From assembly GCA_005772955.1 (NCBI GenBank), contig SXID01000088.1:1-32124 (forward strand): a stretch of 32,124 nucleotides of DNA, written 5' to 3'. Below the pieces are notes generated by a model. That model saw only the letters and a program-made list of their open reading frames with translations, was not told the origin of the DNA and did not search any database. Source of the DNA: Planctomycetia bacterium (GTDB lineage Bacteria; Planctomycetota; Planctomycetia; Gemmatales; Gemmataceae). The translations under genes were made by a program, and so were the position numbers. Shown here in pieces: positions 24,777 through 32,124 of the stretch (its first letter is position 1; every line of letters starts with the position of its first letter).

Positions 24777-25166
24777 GGTAGCCTTCGCGGGAGTACGGGG
24801 TGGTCTTGTGGATCTCATCGGTCCGGTCGGTTCCACCGGTTCATAGCGAAGAGTGGGAAGCAAGGGAAGGCGGGTCGGGGAGACGGTATATCCGATCCGG
24901 GGCGGACCGGTGGCACCCGGCAAGAAGGATCTCAACCGCGTGCCGATCCGGTCACCGACCAGTAAAGATTACAACCGGTGCGGGGCCAGTTCTGGATCGT
25001 TTCGCACGTGAAATACTGGAAATCTCTGGGCTTCGTACACGCTGTGGGTGCCGCAACGCGATCTGGCACACCGTCTGCATTACCTCAATCCGTCAACCAG
25101 CAAGTCGGGCCAAGTCCCCCGGCCCGCTCTACCGCCCACATTACTTGTCTCATTGCCTGTCAACGA

Positions 25167-25205
25167 AAGCCGGTGACCGAAGTCGCCGGCTTCTTCTGTT
25201 TCTAT
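25167..25205 (+). terminator. Intrinsic terminator without an upstream gene
   Basis: Arms 25167-25177 and 25182-25192 pair over 11 bp with one G-T pair and a CGAA tetraloop, followed by a T-rich tail (TTCTTCTGTTTCT, 25191-25203). This is a good intrinsic terminator on the plus strand, but the nearest plus-strand gene ends at 24208 with a convergent gene between. Confidence 0.7.
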
Positions 25206-25275
25206 GAGACCGGAATGTCGCACCGCCCGAACCTTTCGCCCCGTGACGCTCCATCGTCCGTGCCACCACAATCAG

Positions 25276-25333
25276 GAACGCGAAACGACCGCAGCCTGCC
25301 CCAATTGGGGCGAGCAGCGGTCGTTTCGCGTTC
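25276..25333 (-). terminator. Nested hairpin terminator of rpsU
   Basis: Perfect 17-bp arms (25276-25292, 25317-25333) enclose a second small stem (GCCCC/GGGGC, around 25298-25311). It lies 14 nt after the rpsU stop on the minus strand. Confidence 0.85.
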
Positions 25334-25347
25334 TCGATTGGTGGGCG

Positions 25348-25566
25348 TTAGTCCGCGCGTTCCTTCTTGACCGGCTTGCCGAGAGCCGCCTTCTTGATTG
25401 TGCTCCGGCGCTTGGCCTCCTTGCGGCTCCGGGCCTCGCAGGGCTTCTCGTAGTATTCGTGGGCGCGAAGCTCGCGTTTCAGCCCGCTCCGCTCGACCAA
25501 CTTCTTGAACCGCCGGAGCGCCGCACCGATCGGCTCCCGGTCGTGAACCCGCATGCGCAATCCCAT
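25348..25566 (-). CDS. rpsU: 30S ribosomal protein S21
   Basis: The 72-aa basic protein matches bS21 of the small ribosomal subunit, which helps mRNA binding near the 16S 3' end. Hallmarks are DREPIGAALRRFKKLVERSGL, RELRAHEYYEKPCEARSRKEAKRR and a Lys-rich tail (TIKKAALGKPVKKERAD). GGGAGG stands 6 nt before ATG 25566, supporting that start over a second ATG four codons later. A possible -10 box TATCAT (minus strand of 25596-25601) would give a short leader. The gene has its own strong terminator and is divergent from an RNA-binding protein gene; no dnaG or rpoD follows it as in enterobacteria. Length and sequence are normal. Confidence 0.97.
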   Translation of the reverse strand: MGLRMRVHDREPIGAALRRFKKLVERSGLKRELRAHEYYEKPCEARSRKEAKRRSTIKKAALGKPVKKERAD

Positions 25567-25595
25567 TCCGCCTCCCGGTTATGTGTCACCAAGAG

Positions 25596-25601
25596 ATGAT
25601 A
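25596..25601 (-). promoter_or_regulatory. Possible rpsU -10 box
   Basis: TATCAT on the minus strand lies about 30 nt upstream of the rpsU start. No good -35 box is seen at 16-18 bp, so this is tentative. Confidence 0.3.
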
Positions 25602-25814
25602 CAGGCGAGACCAGAATGAACCACCCCGAATCTCCTAGATGAACGTGGGGGCACGAAATGCGGGGCCAGAGCAATCTCGCCCAATGGCGATAATTGCGCC
25701 GAATGTCGGAGTGAACGGGCCGACCACCTGTTAGGATACACACGGGTCGGGGGTGTTCACCCGCGACCGATGGCGGCCAACCGCCTTCACCCCCGCTCTA
25801 CTTCGAGGCCCGAG

Positions 25815-26177
25815 ATGGCGAAGAATTTGTACGTTGGGAACATGTCGTTCTCGACAACCGAAGACCAACTCCGTGAGGTCTTCTCCCAGTACGGGACCGT
25901 GACCAAGGTTCAACTCATCATGGACCGGGAAACCGGCCGCCCACGCGGGTTCGCGTTCGTGGAGATGAGCGACGGTGGTGACCAGGCCATCGCGGCCCTC
26001 AACGGGACGCAGCTTGACGGCCGCGCCCTGACTGTGAACGAAGCCAAGCCCCGCGAAGGCGGCGGTGGTGGTGGTGGCCGCTCCGGTGGCGGCGGCTACG
26101 GCGGTGGCGGCGGTGGCCGCTCCGGCGGAGGCGGCGGCTATGGTGGTGGCGGCGGTGGCGGTGGCCGCCGTTACTAA
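25815..26177 (+). CDS. RRM-domain RNA-binding protein with glycine-rich tail
   Basis: The 120-aa product has one RNA-recognition motif (residues 3-78). RNP2 is LYVGNM (5-10) and RNP1 is RGFAFVEM (44-51), with the aromatic residues that stack on RNA present. The tail (82-120) is almost all Gly with Arg, Ser and Tyr, in two RSGGGGYGGGG-like repeats ending RRY. It resembles cyanobacterial and planctomycete Rbp proteins, which are often cold-regulated and act as RNA chaperones. ATG 25815 is chosen because MAKNLYVGNMSF is the family's usual start; an upstream in-frame ATG adds 15 unrelated residues. A perfect intrinsic terminator follows 25 nt after the stop. It is divergent from rpsU, with 248 nt shared between them, suggesting joint regulation of two RNA-linked genes (inference). 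Confidence 0.95.
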   Translation: MAKNLYVGNMSFSTTEDQLREVFSQYGTVTKVQLIMDRETGRPRGFAFVEMSDGGDQAIAALNGTQLDGRALTVNEAKPREGGGGGGGRSGGGGYGGGGGGRSGGGGGYGGGGGGGGRRY

Positions 26178-26202
26178 CCCTCGATCCGAATCAATCCGCG
26201 AA

Positions 26203-26232
26203 CCCCGGCAGAATCTGCCGGGGTTTTTTTTT
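26203..26232 (+). terminator. Rho-independent terminator
   Basis: Arms CCCCGGCAG (26203-26211) and CTGCCGGGG (26215-26223) with a 3-nt loop are followed by nine T (26224-26232). This is the textbook terminator of the RRM gene and lies just before the convergent gene's stop. Confidence 0.97.
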
Positions 26233-26240
26233 CAATGACA

Positions 26241-27392
26241 TCATCCCTTCGCCACGTTCACCCACTTCTGCGACTTCGCCGAGTCGAGGATCGCGTCGAG
26301 CACGCACTGCGTTTCGAGCGCTTCCTTGAACGTCGGGCCTTGCGGCTTGCCGCTCTCAAGTCCCTGGATGAAGTCGGCGACTTGGTGCGTGAAGCTCGCG
26401 TCGTAGCCGATCGAGAGACCCGGAACCCACCAGTTCGCCATGTACGGGTGGTCGGGGCTGTTGTCCGTGACGTGGATACTCTTCCAACCGCGAATCTTGC
26501 TGTCGTCCTTGTAGTCGAACACCTGGAGCCGATGCAGGTCGTGCAAGTCCCAGCAGAGGCTCATGTCCGCGCCGTTGATCTCGAACGTGTACGCCGCCTT
26601 GTGACCGCGGGCGTATCGGGTACTCTCGAAGTTCGCGAGCGAACCGTTCTCGTAGCGGCCCATGAACGTGCAGGCGTCATCGATGCCGACTTTCTCGACC
26701 TTCCCGGTCAGGTTGTGCATCCGCTCCTTGACGAAGGTTTCCGTCATCGCACAAACGCTGTCTAAACGTCCGTTAAGCCAGATACTTGTGTCGATGCAGT
26801 GTGCGAGGAGGTCGCCGCTGACGCCCGAACCAGCCGCGGCCACGTCGAGCCGCCACAGACCTTGACCGCCTTGCGGCAGGTCGGACTTGATGGTCCAGTC
26901 CTGAAGGAACTTGGCGCGGTAGTGGTAGATCTTGCCCAGCCGCCCTTCGTCGATGAGCTTCTTCGCGAGCGTGACAGCGGGGATGCGCCGGTAGTTGTAC
27001 CACACCATGTTCGCGACGCCGGCCTTCTCCACTGCCGCGACCATCTCGCGCCCCTCCGGCACATTCATCGCGAGCGGCTTCTCGCACAGAATCGCCTTTT
27101 TGTTCGCTGCTGCCGCGAGGGCAATTTCCTTGTGCATGTTGTTCGGCGTGCAAATGTCGATCACATCGATATCGGGCCGTTCGACCAGTTTCCGCCAGTC
27201 GGTTTCGGTGGACTCGTAGCCCCACTGGTCCGCGAACGCCCTGATCTTCGCGGCGTCGCGTGCGCACGCGGCCTTCAACACCACCTCATAAGAGGAAGGA
27301 AAGAACTGACCGACTTGCTTGTAGGCGTTCGAGTGGGCGCGACCCATGAACCCGTACCCGATCATCCCGACTCGCAGTTGTTTCTTTGCCAT
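26241..27392 (-). CDS. Gfo/Idh/MocA-family oxidoreductase
   Basis: The 383-aa product has no signal peptide and is probably cytoplasmic. The N-terminal Rossmann fold shows [17 protein letters not shown] (8-24, loop GYGFMG) and [15 protein letters not shown]. The catalytic motif CEKPLA has Lys105. The C-terminal domain has [33 protein letters not shown] and [19 protein letters not shown], where the Asp/His pair matches the family active site. It probably oxidises or reduces a sugar or inositol with NAD(P). Start ATG 27392 has GGAG 6 nt upstream; another ATG four codons earlier is less well placed. The gene is single, with an array of five hairpins upstream. Length is normal (330-400 aa). Confidence 0.95.
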   Translation of the reverse strand: MAKKQLRVGMIGYGFMGRAHSNAYKQVGQFFPSSYEVVLKAACARDAAKIRAFADQWGYESTETDWRKLVERPDIDVIDICTPNNMHKEIALAAAANKKAILCEKPLAMNVPEGREMVAAVEKAGVANMVWYNYRRIPAVTLAKKLIDEGRLGKIYHYRAKFLQDWTIKSDLPQGGQGLWRLDVAAAGSGVSGDLLAHCIDTSIWLNGRLDSVCAMTETFVKERMHNLTGKVEKVGIDDACTFMGRYENGSLANFESTRYARGHKAAYTFEINGADMSLCWDLHDLHRLQVFDYKDDSKIRGWKSIHVTDNSPDHPYMANWWVPGLSIGYDASFTHQVADFIQGLESGKPQGPTFKEALETQCVLDAILDSAKSQKWVNVAKG

Positions 27393-27411
27393 TGGAGACT
27401 CCATGGTACTA

Positions 27412-27546
27412 GCCCCTGAGGGGCGGCAGAAAATAGCCCAGAGCGCAAACCCTGGGTGCATGTGTCGCCCCGTTGGGGCTATGTGCTTTCCGGAAACGAT
27501 ACCAGGGGCTTACGCCCCTGGCCATTACCTGTCGCCCCTTCGGGGC
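27412..27546. repeat. Array of five GC-rich hairpins
   Basis: Hairpins occur at 27412-27424, 27436-27457, 27467-27479, 27502-27521 and 27534-27546. Three use the arms GCCCC/GGGGC with a 3-nt loop, one uses CCAGGGGC/GCCCCTGG, and one CCCAG/CTGGG. Centres are 27-38 bp apart. They cover most of the gap upstream of the minus-strand oxidoreductase gene. Similar blocks are, from memory, common between planctomycete genes. Confidence 0.8.
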
Positions 27547-27593
27547 TGAAATCCGTGGATACTCGTGTTTCTTCTCTCCTACTTCTCGCCCTG

Positions 27594-28080
27594 TTAGTCA
27601 TACACTTCCTTGGCGATCAGCACCTGCGCGGCGTTATCAGCCACCCAGCGCTGGTCGTCGTTCGTGTCGGTCAGCACTTACGGTGCGACGGGGCCACTCT
27701 TCGTGTAGATGATCCCTGCATCGGACTTGGTTGCGTTCACAGAGCCACTCTTGTGCGCGATCACTGTTCCCGCCAACAACTGGCGCGTCGTCTTCTTGTC
27801 GTCGTCGCACACCTTCAAGTGTCTGAGCATTTCCTTGCACGCTTCCAGTGAGACAACCTTCCCCGCGTCGAGCAATCCAAGTAGCTGCACCATCTCACTT
27901 GCGGTGGTGCCGCCAAGACCGTACTTCTTGCCGAACTCCTGGTCGATGCGGGTCGCCTGTTTGAACACCTTCGCGTTGATCTTCGTGTTCTTGAACCCGA
28001 GTCTCTCCGTGCACGTTCGTGAACGGGATGCCGATCTGATCGAGAACCAAGTTGGTCGCGGTGTAGTAGGAGTAGACGAT
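27594..28080 (-). pseudogene. Class A beta-lactamase-like serine hydrolase fragment (decayed)
   Basis: Only the C-terminal half of the fold is present. It begins IVYSYYTATNLVLDQIGIPFTNVH, where the family's SDN motif has become SYY. A one-base shift at about 28006-28008 moves the reading to another frame (ERLGFKNTKINAKVFKQAT...). That frame continues through GLLDAGKVVSLEACKEMLRHLK and the KSG active-site motif (AHKSGSVNATKSDAGIIYT) to an in-frame TAA at 27678-27680. The same frame then carries the expected end, VLTDTNDDQRWVADNAAQVLIAKEVYD, to a final stop at 27594. The catalytic SxxK half is missing and replaced upstream by Uma2 sequence. With a lost half, lost SDN, a frameshift and a premature stop, this cannot encode an active enzyme. 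Confidence 0.8.
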
Positions 28081-28374
28081 GAAGTAGGCGACATCTGGCC
28101 CGAGAACCGAAACAGGGTCGTCGCGGAGCGCGACTCCGGGATCGTCGCTAACGAAGTACCCCAACCCGATACGCTCCGCGTACTACACCAACAGGAAGCC
28201 GACGCGAAAACAGACGCTGCCGTGTGGTTTGGTCGGGCGTGACACTACGACGACCTCCCCACGAATGAGTTCCAAGGCTCGGTCCTGGTTCTCCGCTTGG
28301 TTGACGAACTCCCAGAACTCATCGGCGGTCATGAGCTTCTTCACGGCGCCGACGCCCGGCGTGGACGTCGACAT
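28081..28374 (-). pseudogene. Uma2-family (DUF820) endonuclease fragment
   Basis: ATG 28374 has a strong ribosome site (AAGGAGG, minus strand of 28379-28385). The frame reads LMTADEFWEFVNQAENQDRALELIRGEVVVVSRPTKPHGSVC, typical of the N-terminal half of Uma2 proteins (PF05685, PD-(D/E)XK-like fold). A TAG at 28183-28185 interrupts it, after which the same frame resumes with YAERIGLGYFVSDDPGVALRDDPVSVLGPDVAYF, the expected next Uma2 segment containing the GPDVAYF motif. At 28080/28081 the Uma2 sequence ends abruptly and joins the beta-lactamase-like fragment in the same frame. A 63-aa truncated peptide could still be made. It lies 24 nt downstream of the ROK gene. Confidence 0.82.
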
Positions 28375-28398
28375 GCTCCCTCCTTTGTCGTGTGCAGT

Positions 28399-29319
28399 CT
28401 ATCCGCCGAGCTTCTGCCGCGCCAATGCGAGCGCGCCGTGAACGACCACCTCTTCGCCCAGCGCCGCGGGCACGATGTCCGTCAACCCAGCGAAGGGGGC
28501 GAACGTGCGCAGTGCGACCTTTTCGCGGATCGGGTTGAAGAACAGTCCTTCACCGATCAACGATACACCACCGCCGATAACGACACGCGCCGGGCACAGG
28601 AGAGTAATCATTGGAGCGATGGCCATTGCGAGAGCATCGGTTGCCATCGAGAAGATACGACAGGCTTTGAAGTCATTGTTTCGCGCCAGCGCCGCGACCG
28701 TTTGCACTGTTCGGGGGGCGCCGTCTGCGAACAATCCTTCCTTATTGGCGTGATACTGAATGGCCCGCCCCGAAGCCACTCGCTCCACGGTTAAGTCCGG
28801 TTCGTCGTCACCGCGTTCCACCACAACATAGTGCCCGATCTCCGCGGCGCCGCGTCCGACGCCGCGGTAAATCTGCCCGTCGATGATGAGACCGCCGCCG
28901 ATCCCGGTGCCGACCGTGATGTAGAAGATCGGCGACAGTCCCCTGCCCGCACCGAACAGCGCTTCCGCGAGTCCGGCTACGTCCGCGTCGTTGCACAGCA
29001 CCGCGGGCACGCCGACAAGGTCGCTCACCCAGTCCGCGAGCGGGAAGCCGTCCCAGCCGTCGATCTGGTGCGACTTGATGACCGTGTTACTGCGGTCGTC
29101 AGTGGGGCCGCCGAAGCCGATCCCGACACCGCGAAGCAAGCCGCGATCGGTGTTTGCCTTCGCGAGCAACTCCGGCACCGCGCTCACGATCTGCTTGCGG
29201 ATGCCTTCGCTGCCTTCGGCGGGGTTCACGGCGCCGCGCCACAGCGCGCGGATGTGCCCGTCGCCACGGCCCAGCCCGAGTTGCAGTTTTGTCCCGCCGA
29301 TCTCGATTCCGAGGAACAT
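28399..29319 (-). CDS. ROK-family sugar kinase without the zinc motif
   Basis: The 306-aa product is an ROK protein (PF00480), which phosphorylates a hexose with ATP. The phosphate-1 loop is FLGIEIGGTKLQLGLG (2-17), the catalytic Asp lies in LCNDADVAGLAEALFGAG, phosphate-2 is YITVGTGIGGGLIIDGQIYRG, and the adenosine region is RVVIGGGVSLIGEGL. The usual CxCGxxGCxE zinc site after GEIGH is replaced by VVVERGDDEPDLTVERVASGRAI with no cysteine, although Glu and His of AAEIGHYVV remain. GAGGG lies 8 nt before ATG 29319. No DNA-binding domain is present, so it is a kinase, not a repressor. It lies 51 nt downstream of the phosphoesterase gene on the same strand. The substrate could be glucose, fructose or an amino sugar. 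Confidence 0.93.
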   Translation of the reverse strand: MFLGIEIGGTKLQLGLGRGDGHIRALWRGAVNPAEGSEGIRKQIVSAVPELLAKANTDRGLLRGVGIGFGGPTDDRSNTVIKSHQIDGWDGFPLADWVSDLVGVPAVLCNDADVAGLAEALFGAGRGLSPIFYITVGTGIGGGLIIDGQIYRGVGRGAAEIGHYVVVERGDDEPDLTVERVASGRAIQYHANKEGLFADGAPRTVQTVAALARNNDFKACRIFSMATDALAMAIAPMITLLCPARVVIGGGVSLIGEGLFFNPIREKVALRTFAPFAGLTDIVPAALGEEVVVHGALALARQKLGG

Positions 29320-29370
29320 GTTGAAACCCTCACGCTCCCCTTCGGGTCGCGGCTACGCGAATGGGATTCG

Positions 29371-32013
29371 TCAATCGTCGTCGCCGCGCTTTGCCTTCAG
29401 GGGCAGGAAGAACGCGGCCCGCACCGGCGGCGGCATCGGACTCTTCTCCCCGCGAACCGCTTTCCAGATGATCTCGCTGAAGATCAAGTCGTCGAGCGTG
29501 TCTTCCTTCGAGAGGTCTTGCTTCTCAATCCACGCGGCCCCGAACATGCCTGTCTTGTTCATTTCGTTCAGATCCTGCTTCGGAACCTCGTGCGTGTAGC
29601 CGCTCAGGTCCGGCTTTGCCGTGAAGGAAGCGTACATCGGCCGCGCCGCGGCGTCGAACTGGCTCATCGGCTGCACGCCCAGAATCAGTTCCATCGTGCG
29701 CAACATGCTCGTGGTAGAGTACAGCGTGCTATCGACGAACTTGCGCTTCGTGTATGGCGAGATCACCAGCGCCGGCGAGCGGTGCGCGTCCACGTGGTCG
29801 GGGCCGTTCTGCGTGTCGTCCTCGATCACGAAGATCGCAGTCTCCTTCCAGAACTTGCTCTTCGAGACGGCTTCGACCACCATTCCGAGCGCGAGGTCGT
29901 TGTCCGCGACCATCGCGGTTACGGTGGGCGAGCCGACCTTTGTTCCGGCGGTATGGTCGTTTGGTAAGCGAAGCACTTGCATCTTCGGCATGTCGCCGGC
30001 CGTCTCGAAACGCTTCAGTTCGCTGATGAAACGTTCCGCACGCTTCACGTCGGGGTAATCGAGATCATACCCGCGGAAACGCGGGTCGAACTTGCCTTCC
30101 AGTGCGGGCACGCTCGCCTTGCTATCCTCGAAACTGCCGTCGGGCTTGCGCGCCCCGTTCTTGACCCACTCGCCGTAAGCGCGGTAGCTCACCTTCGCTT
30201 CGGCGCACTTGTCCCACAGATAGCCGCCGCTTGGCCGCGCGATGAGGTCTTTGTTCCCCTCACTCGGGTAGCCGAAGATCTTCCCACCGCGATAGCTCAG
30301 CGGCCAAATCTTCTCCACGAAGTCGGTGGCGTAGGCGCCCATCGTCCACTCGTGGCCGTCGGCTGAGACCTCGCCATCGACGTAGAGGTTGTCGAGCAGA
30401 ACGAACTGCTTCGCGAGCTTGTGGTGGTTCGGCGTGACTGCCTCCGGGAACAGGCAGAGGCTCGCGTCGCCGTTGCCCTCCTTGATGTCGCCGAACACCT
30501 GATCGTAGGTGCGGTTCTCTTTCACGATGTAGATGCAGTACTTGATGGGGCTTGCGTCGCCGAGATTCTTGGGAATCGGGTTGCCGGCCTCCACGAACTC
30601 GGACCGCACCGCACTGCCTTCGCGGTACGGGCTGCACGCGTACGCGGTCTTGCTGTGTGCTGCCATTTGATCCGGCGTGGGAAGCCGCATCACGGTGAGC
30701 GTGCCCTTGAGCAACTGCCCGATGTACTCGTTCAGGTTGCGCGCCTGCGGCACGAGCGGGTTCGGCCCGCCGCGATTGCTCTTCGACGACATGCCCTTGC
30801 CGTTCGCGATGTAGAGCTGCTTGTCGGTCGCGTTGTAGCGCACACTCGTGGGATACCAGCCGGTGGGGATGAAGCCGAGCGACACGGCTTTCGTGCGGTC
30901 CGCGATCGTGAACACGCTGAGGTTGTTCGCGTCGGCGTTGGCGACGAACAGCATCAGGCCGTCGGGCGTCATCGTGAGGCTGTTGGGTGTGTTGCCGTTG
31001 GGCGAGTTCGGGTACAGCGCGCAGTTGATTGTCTGAATCCCCTTGCCGGTCGCGGGGTCGAGAACGCTCACCTTCGTGGAGTTCGCGCACGCGACGTACA
31101 GTGCGTCCCCCTTCGGCGAGAGCAGCATCTCGGTGGGGTGTTCGGCGGTGGGCCACGTCGCGACGACCGCGTTCTTCTCCAGGTCGATGACCGCGACGCT
31201 GGCCCTCGCCCAGAGGCTCACGAAACACCGCTTGCCGCCCGGCTCGACGAGACACGCGTACGGGTACACCGCCGGCTCGCGCGGCTTTTCTGGCTCGTCC
31301 GCTTTGCCCTTCACGGTGTCATCTTTGCGGCCGTCTGGCGGGCTTGGCGGTTCGCCTTTCCCCGGTTCCTTCTTCACGGGCGGGGGGTCGAACTGAATCA
31401 CCTTCTTGTTGTCCGGATTCACGAGCGGCACGCGAACCACCGCGTCGGCCCACGGCACCGCTGCGAACAGATCCTTGCCCGCGGGGTCGAAGGCCAACCC
31501 GCCGACAACGCCCTTCCGCTTCGGCACGCTCACGTCGATGGCTTTGCCCTTCGTGAGATACCCTTTGTCGAAGTCGAAGACGTGAACGACTTCGTCCTCG
31601 CCGCCGCTGGCGAAGACCTGCTTCCCGTCGGTGCTCCAGGTGAGACCATAGAAGGCCTGGTGAATCTGCACGCGAGACAGCACACGCGTGCGCTCCGGGT
31701 TCAGGTCCACGACGAGGATTTCGTGCGGCCCGTACCCGGCGCAGAGCACCGCGGCGAACTCGCCCGTGGGGTGGATCGCGATGTTGACCGGGAAGTCGCC
31801 GGTTTCGACGTGTCGGCCCGCGGGCTTCAACGACCACTGGTTCGGGAGCTGTACGAACCCGTCCCGGCGCAACCCCGGCAGCACGCGTTCAAGCGGCTTC
31901 GATTCCGCTTTCGGTTGGTCCTTTGCGGGCGGCTGCGCCGGCGACGTGATCGCGAACAGCCCGACGCCCGCGATCAGGAGCAACCCGACCGCCCACAGCG
32001 ATTGCCCGCGCAT
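29371..32013 (-). CDS. Beta-propeller plus phosphoesterase protein (YncE-like/AcpA-type fusion)
   Basis: This 880-aa exported protein has a signal anchor (SLWAVGLLLIAGVGLFAITSPA). Residues ~60-450 form a YVTN/NHL-type beta-propeller with repeated blade motifs (TEMLLSPKGDALYVACANSTKVSVLDPATGK; NSLTMTPDGLMLFVANADANNLSVFTI; TSVRYNATDKQLYIANGKG). A Pro/Lys/Asp-rich insert (about 208-245) lies inside the propeller. Residues ~490-830 match the alkaline-phosphatase-superfamily phosphoesterase / phospholipase C type (PF04185), with IYIVKENRTYDQVFGDIKEGNG (metal-site start), ADGHEWTMGAYATD, FVIEDDTQNGPDHVDAHRSPALVISPYTKR and LYSTTSMLRTMELILG. ATG 32013 is used because GAGG lies 6 nt upstream; a TTG 18 nt earlier is a weaker choice. 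Likely a periplasmic phosphatase or phosphodiesterase. It is followed by the ROK gene 51 nt later. Confidence 0.93.
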   Translation of the reverse strand: MRGQSLWAVGLLLIAGVGLFAITSPAQPPAKDQPKAESKPLERVLPGLRRDGFVQLPNQWSLKPAGRHVETGDFPVNIAIHPTGEFAAVLCAGYGPHEILVVDLNPERTRVLSRVQIHQAFYGLTWSTDGKQVFASGGEDEVVHVFDFDKGYLTKGKAIDVSVPKRKGVVGGLAFDPAGKDLFAAVPWADAVVRVPLVNPDNKKVIQFDPPPVKKEPGKGEPPSPPDGRKDDTVKGKADEPEKPREPAVYPYACLVEPGGKRCFVSLWARASVAVIDLEKNAVVATWPTAEHPTEMLLSPKGDALYVACANSTKVSVLDPATGKGIQTINCALYPNSPNGNTPNSLTMTPDGLMLFVANADANNLSVFTIADRTKAVSLGFIPTGWYPTSVRYNATDKQLYIANGKGMSSKSNRGGPNPLVPQARNLNEYIGQLLKGTLTVMRLPTPDQMAAHSKTAYACSPYREGSAVRSEFVEAGNPIPKNLGDASPIKYCIYIVKENRTYDQVFGDIKEGNGDASLCLFPEAVTPNHHKLAKQFVLLDNLYVDGEVSADGHEWTMGAYATDFVEKIWPLSYRGGKIFGYPSEGNKDLIARPSGGYLWDKCAEAKVSYRAYGEWVKNGARKPDGSFEDSKASVPALEGKFDPRFRGYDLDYPDVKRAERFISELKRFETAGDMPKMQVLRLPNDHTAGTKVGSPTVTAMVADNDLALGMVVEAVSKSKFWKETAIFVIEDDTQNGPDHVDAHRSPALVISPYTKRKFVDSTLYSTTSMLRTMELILGVQPMSQFDAAARPMYASFTAKPDLSGYTHEVPKQDLNEMNKTGMFGAAWIEKQDLSKEDTLDDLIFSEIIWKAVRGEKSPMPPPVRAAFFLPLKAKRGDDD

Positions 32014-32124
32014 ACGTGCCTCGTTCGTCAAGGGAGAGGGAAGGGGAGTTATTGTGCGAAGTGCGGGCGGATGTGGCGCGAAGTTGTGGAGAAGGCTCTC
32101 GCGTCCGTGAATGAGATGAGCCGC
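32014..32124. other. Upstream region at window edge
   Basis: These 111 bases hold the ribosome site of the phosphoesterase gene and, beyond it, nothing I can identify. Too short to judge whether a gene starts to the right. Confidence 0.4.

Larger units (their letters stand above)
24777..25347. other. Long non-coding stretch with two terminators
   Basis: In 571 bases I find no convincing protein gene. Short open frames on both strands have no ribosome site or family features. The stretch holds a plus-strand intrinsic terminator (25167-25205), with no plus-strand gene before it, and the rpsU terminator (25276-25333). The part from about 24940 to 25165 could be transcribed as a small RNA; no tRNA cloverleaf was recognised. 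Confidence 0.55.

Noticed and set aside
24978-25370. A 130-codon plus-strand frame
   Set aside because: It passes through both the orphan terminator and the rpsU terminator stems and overlaps the 3' end of rpsU, so it is unlikely to be translated.
27412-27546. CRISPR array
   Set aside because: The repeated unit is only the 5-8 bp arms of hairpins, spacing is uneven, and no cas gene is near.
28831-29967. A 378-codon open frame on the plus strand
   Set aside because: It is antisense across two genes (ROK kinase and phosphoesterase) and their gap, with His/Arg-rich composition typical of a shadow frame.

Overview
The window looks like a chromosomal segment of a high-GC planctomycete, most likely from the Gemmata group (Gemmataceae). 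The evidence is four DUF1501 proteins with twin-arginine-like leaders, a PSCyt1/DUF1549/DUF1553 cytochrome protein, several secreted or lipoprotein enzymes of planctomycete type, and many GC-rich palindromic intergenic repeats. The assignment rests on recognising families, not on a database search. I see no rRNA, tRNA, CRISPR array or transposase.

Positions 1-7334 are mostly minus-strand housekeeping and small secreted genes. They hold a CehA/McbA-type metallohydrolase-like gene running off the left edge and interrupted by a palindrome, a sugar phosphate isomerase/epimerase, a multi-pass membrane protein, a YceI protein, a small lipoprotein and a PcrA/UvrD helicase. On the plus strand, acpS converges on a small hypothetical gene across a strong bidirectional terminator.

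Positions 7678-13234 carry a TolC-like outer-membrane factor with an unusual proline-rich repeat tail (+), a decayed C-terminal gene remnant (-), and a double alpha/beta-hydrolase fusion (+).

Positions 13481-21305 form a planctomycete-specific block. Two plus-strand DUF1501 genes converge, with 9 bp between stops, on a minus-strand DUF1501 - PSCyt1/PSD1 cytochrome - DUF1501 operon. A 119-bp element with perfect 37-bp inverted arms separates this block from a plus-strand pair encoding a secreted Gfo/Idh/MocA oxidoreductase and a neutral-ceramidase-like lipoprotein.

Positions 24279-27392 hold a hypothetical gene, an orphan intrinsic terminator (possible small RNA), rpsU with a long nested terminator, a divergent RRM RNA-binding protein with a glycine-rich tail, and a second Gfo/Idh/MocA gene preceded by an array of five similar hairpins.

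Positions 27594-32013 hold a chimeric pseudogene (5' half Uma2 nuclease, 3' half class A beta-lactamase-like hydrolase), a ROK kinase lacking its zinc-binding cysteines, and a large beta-propeller plus phosphoesterase protein.

I did not find one coherent new multi-gene defence or biosynthetic system. The most unusual items are the clustered DUF1501/PSD1 block, the structured repeats (two of them in or beside coding sequence), the chimeric pseudogene and the orphan terminator.
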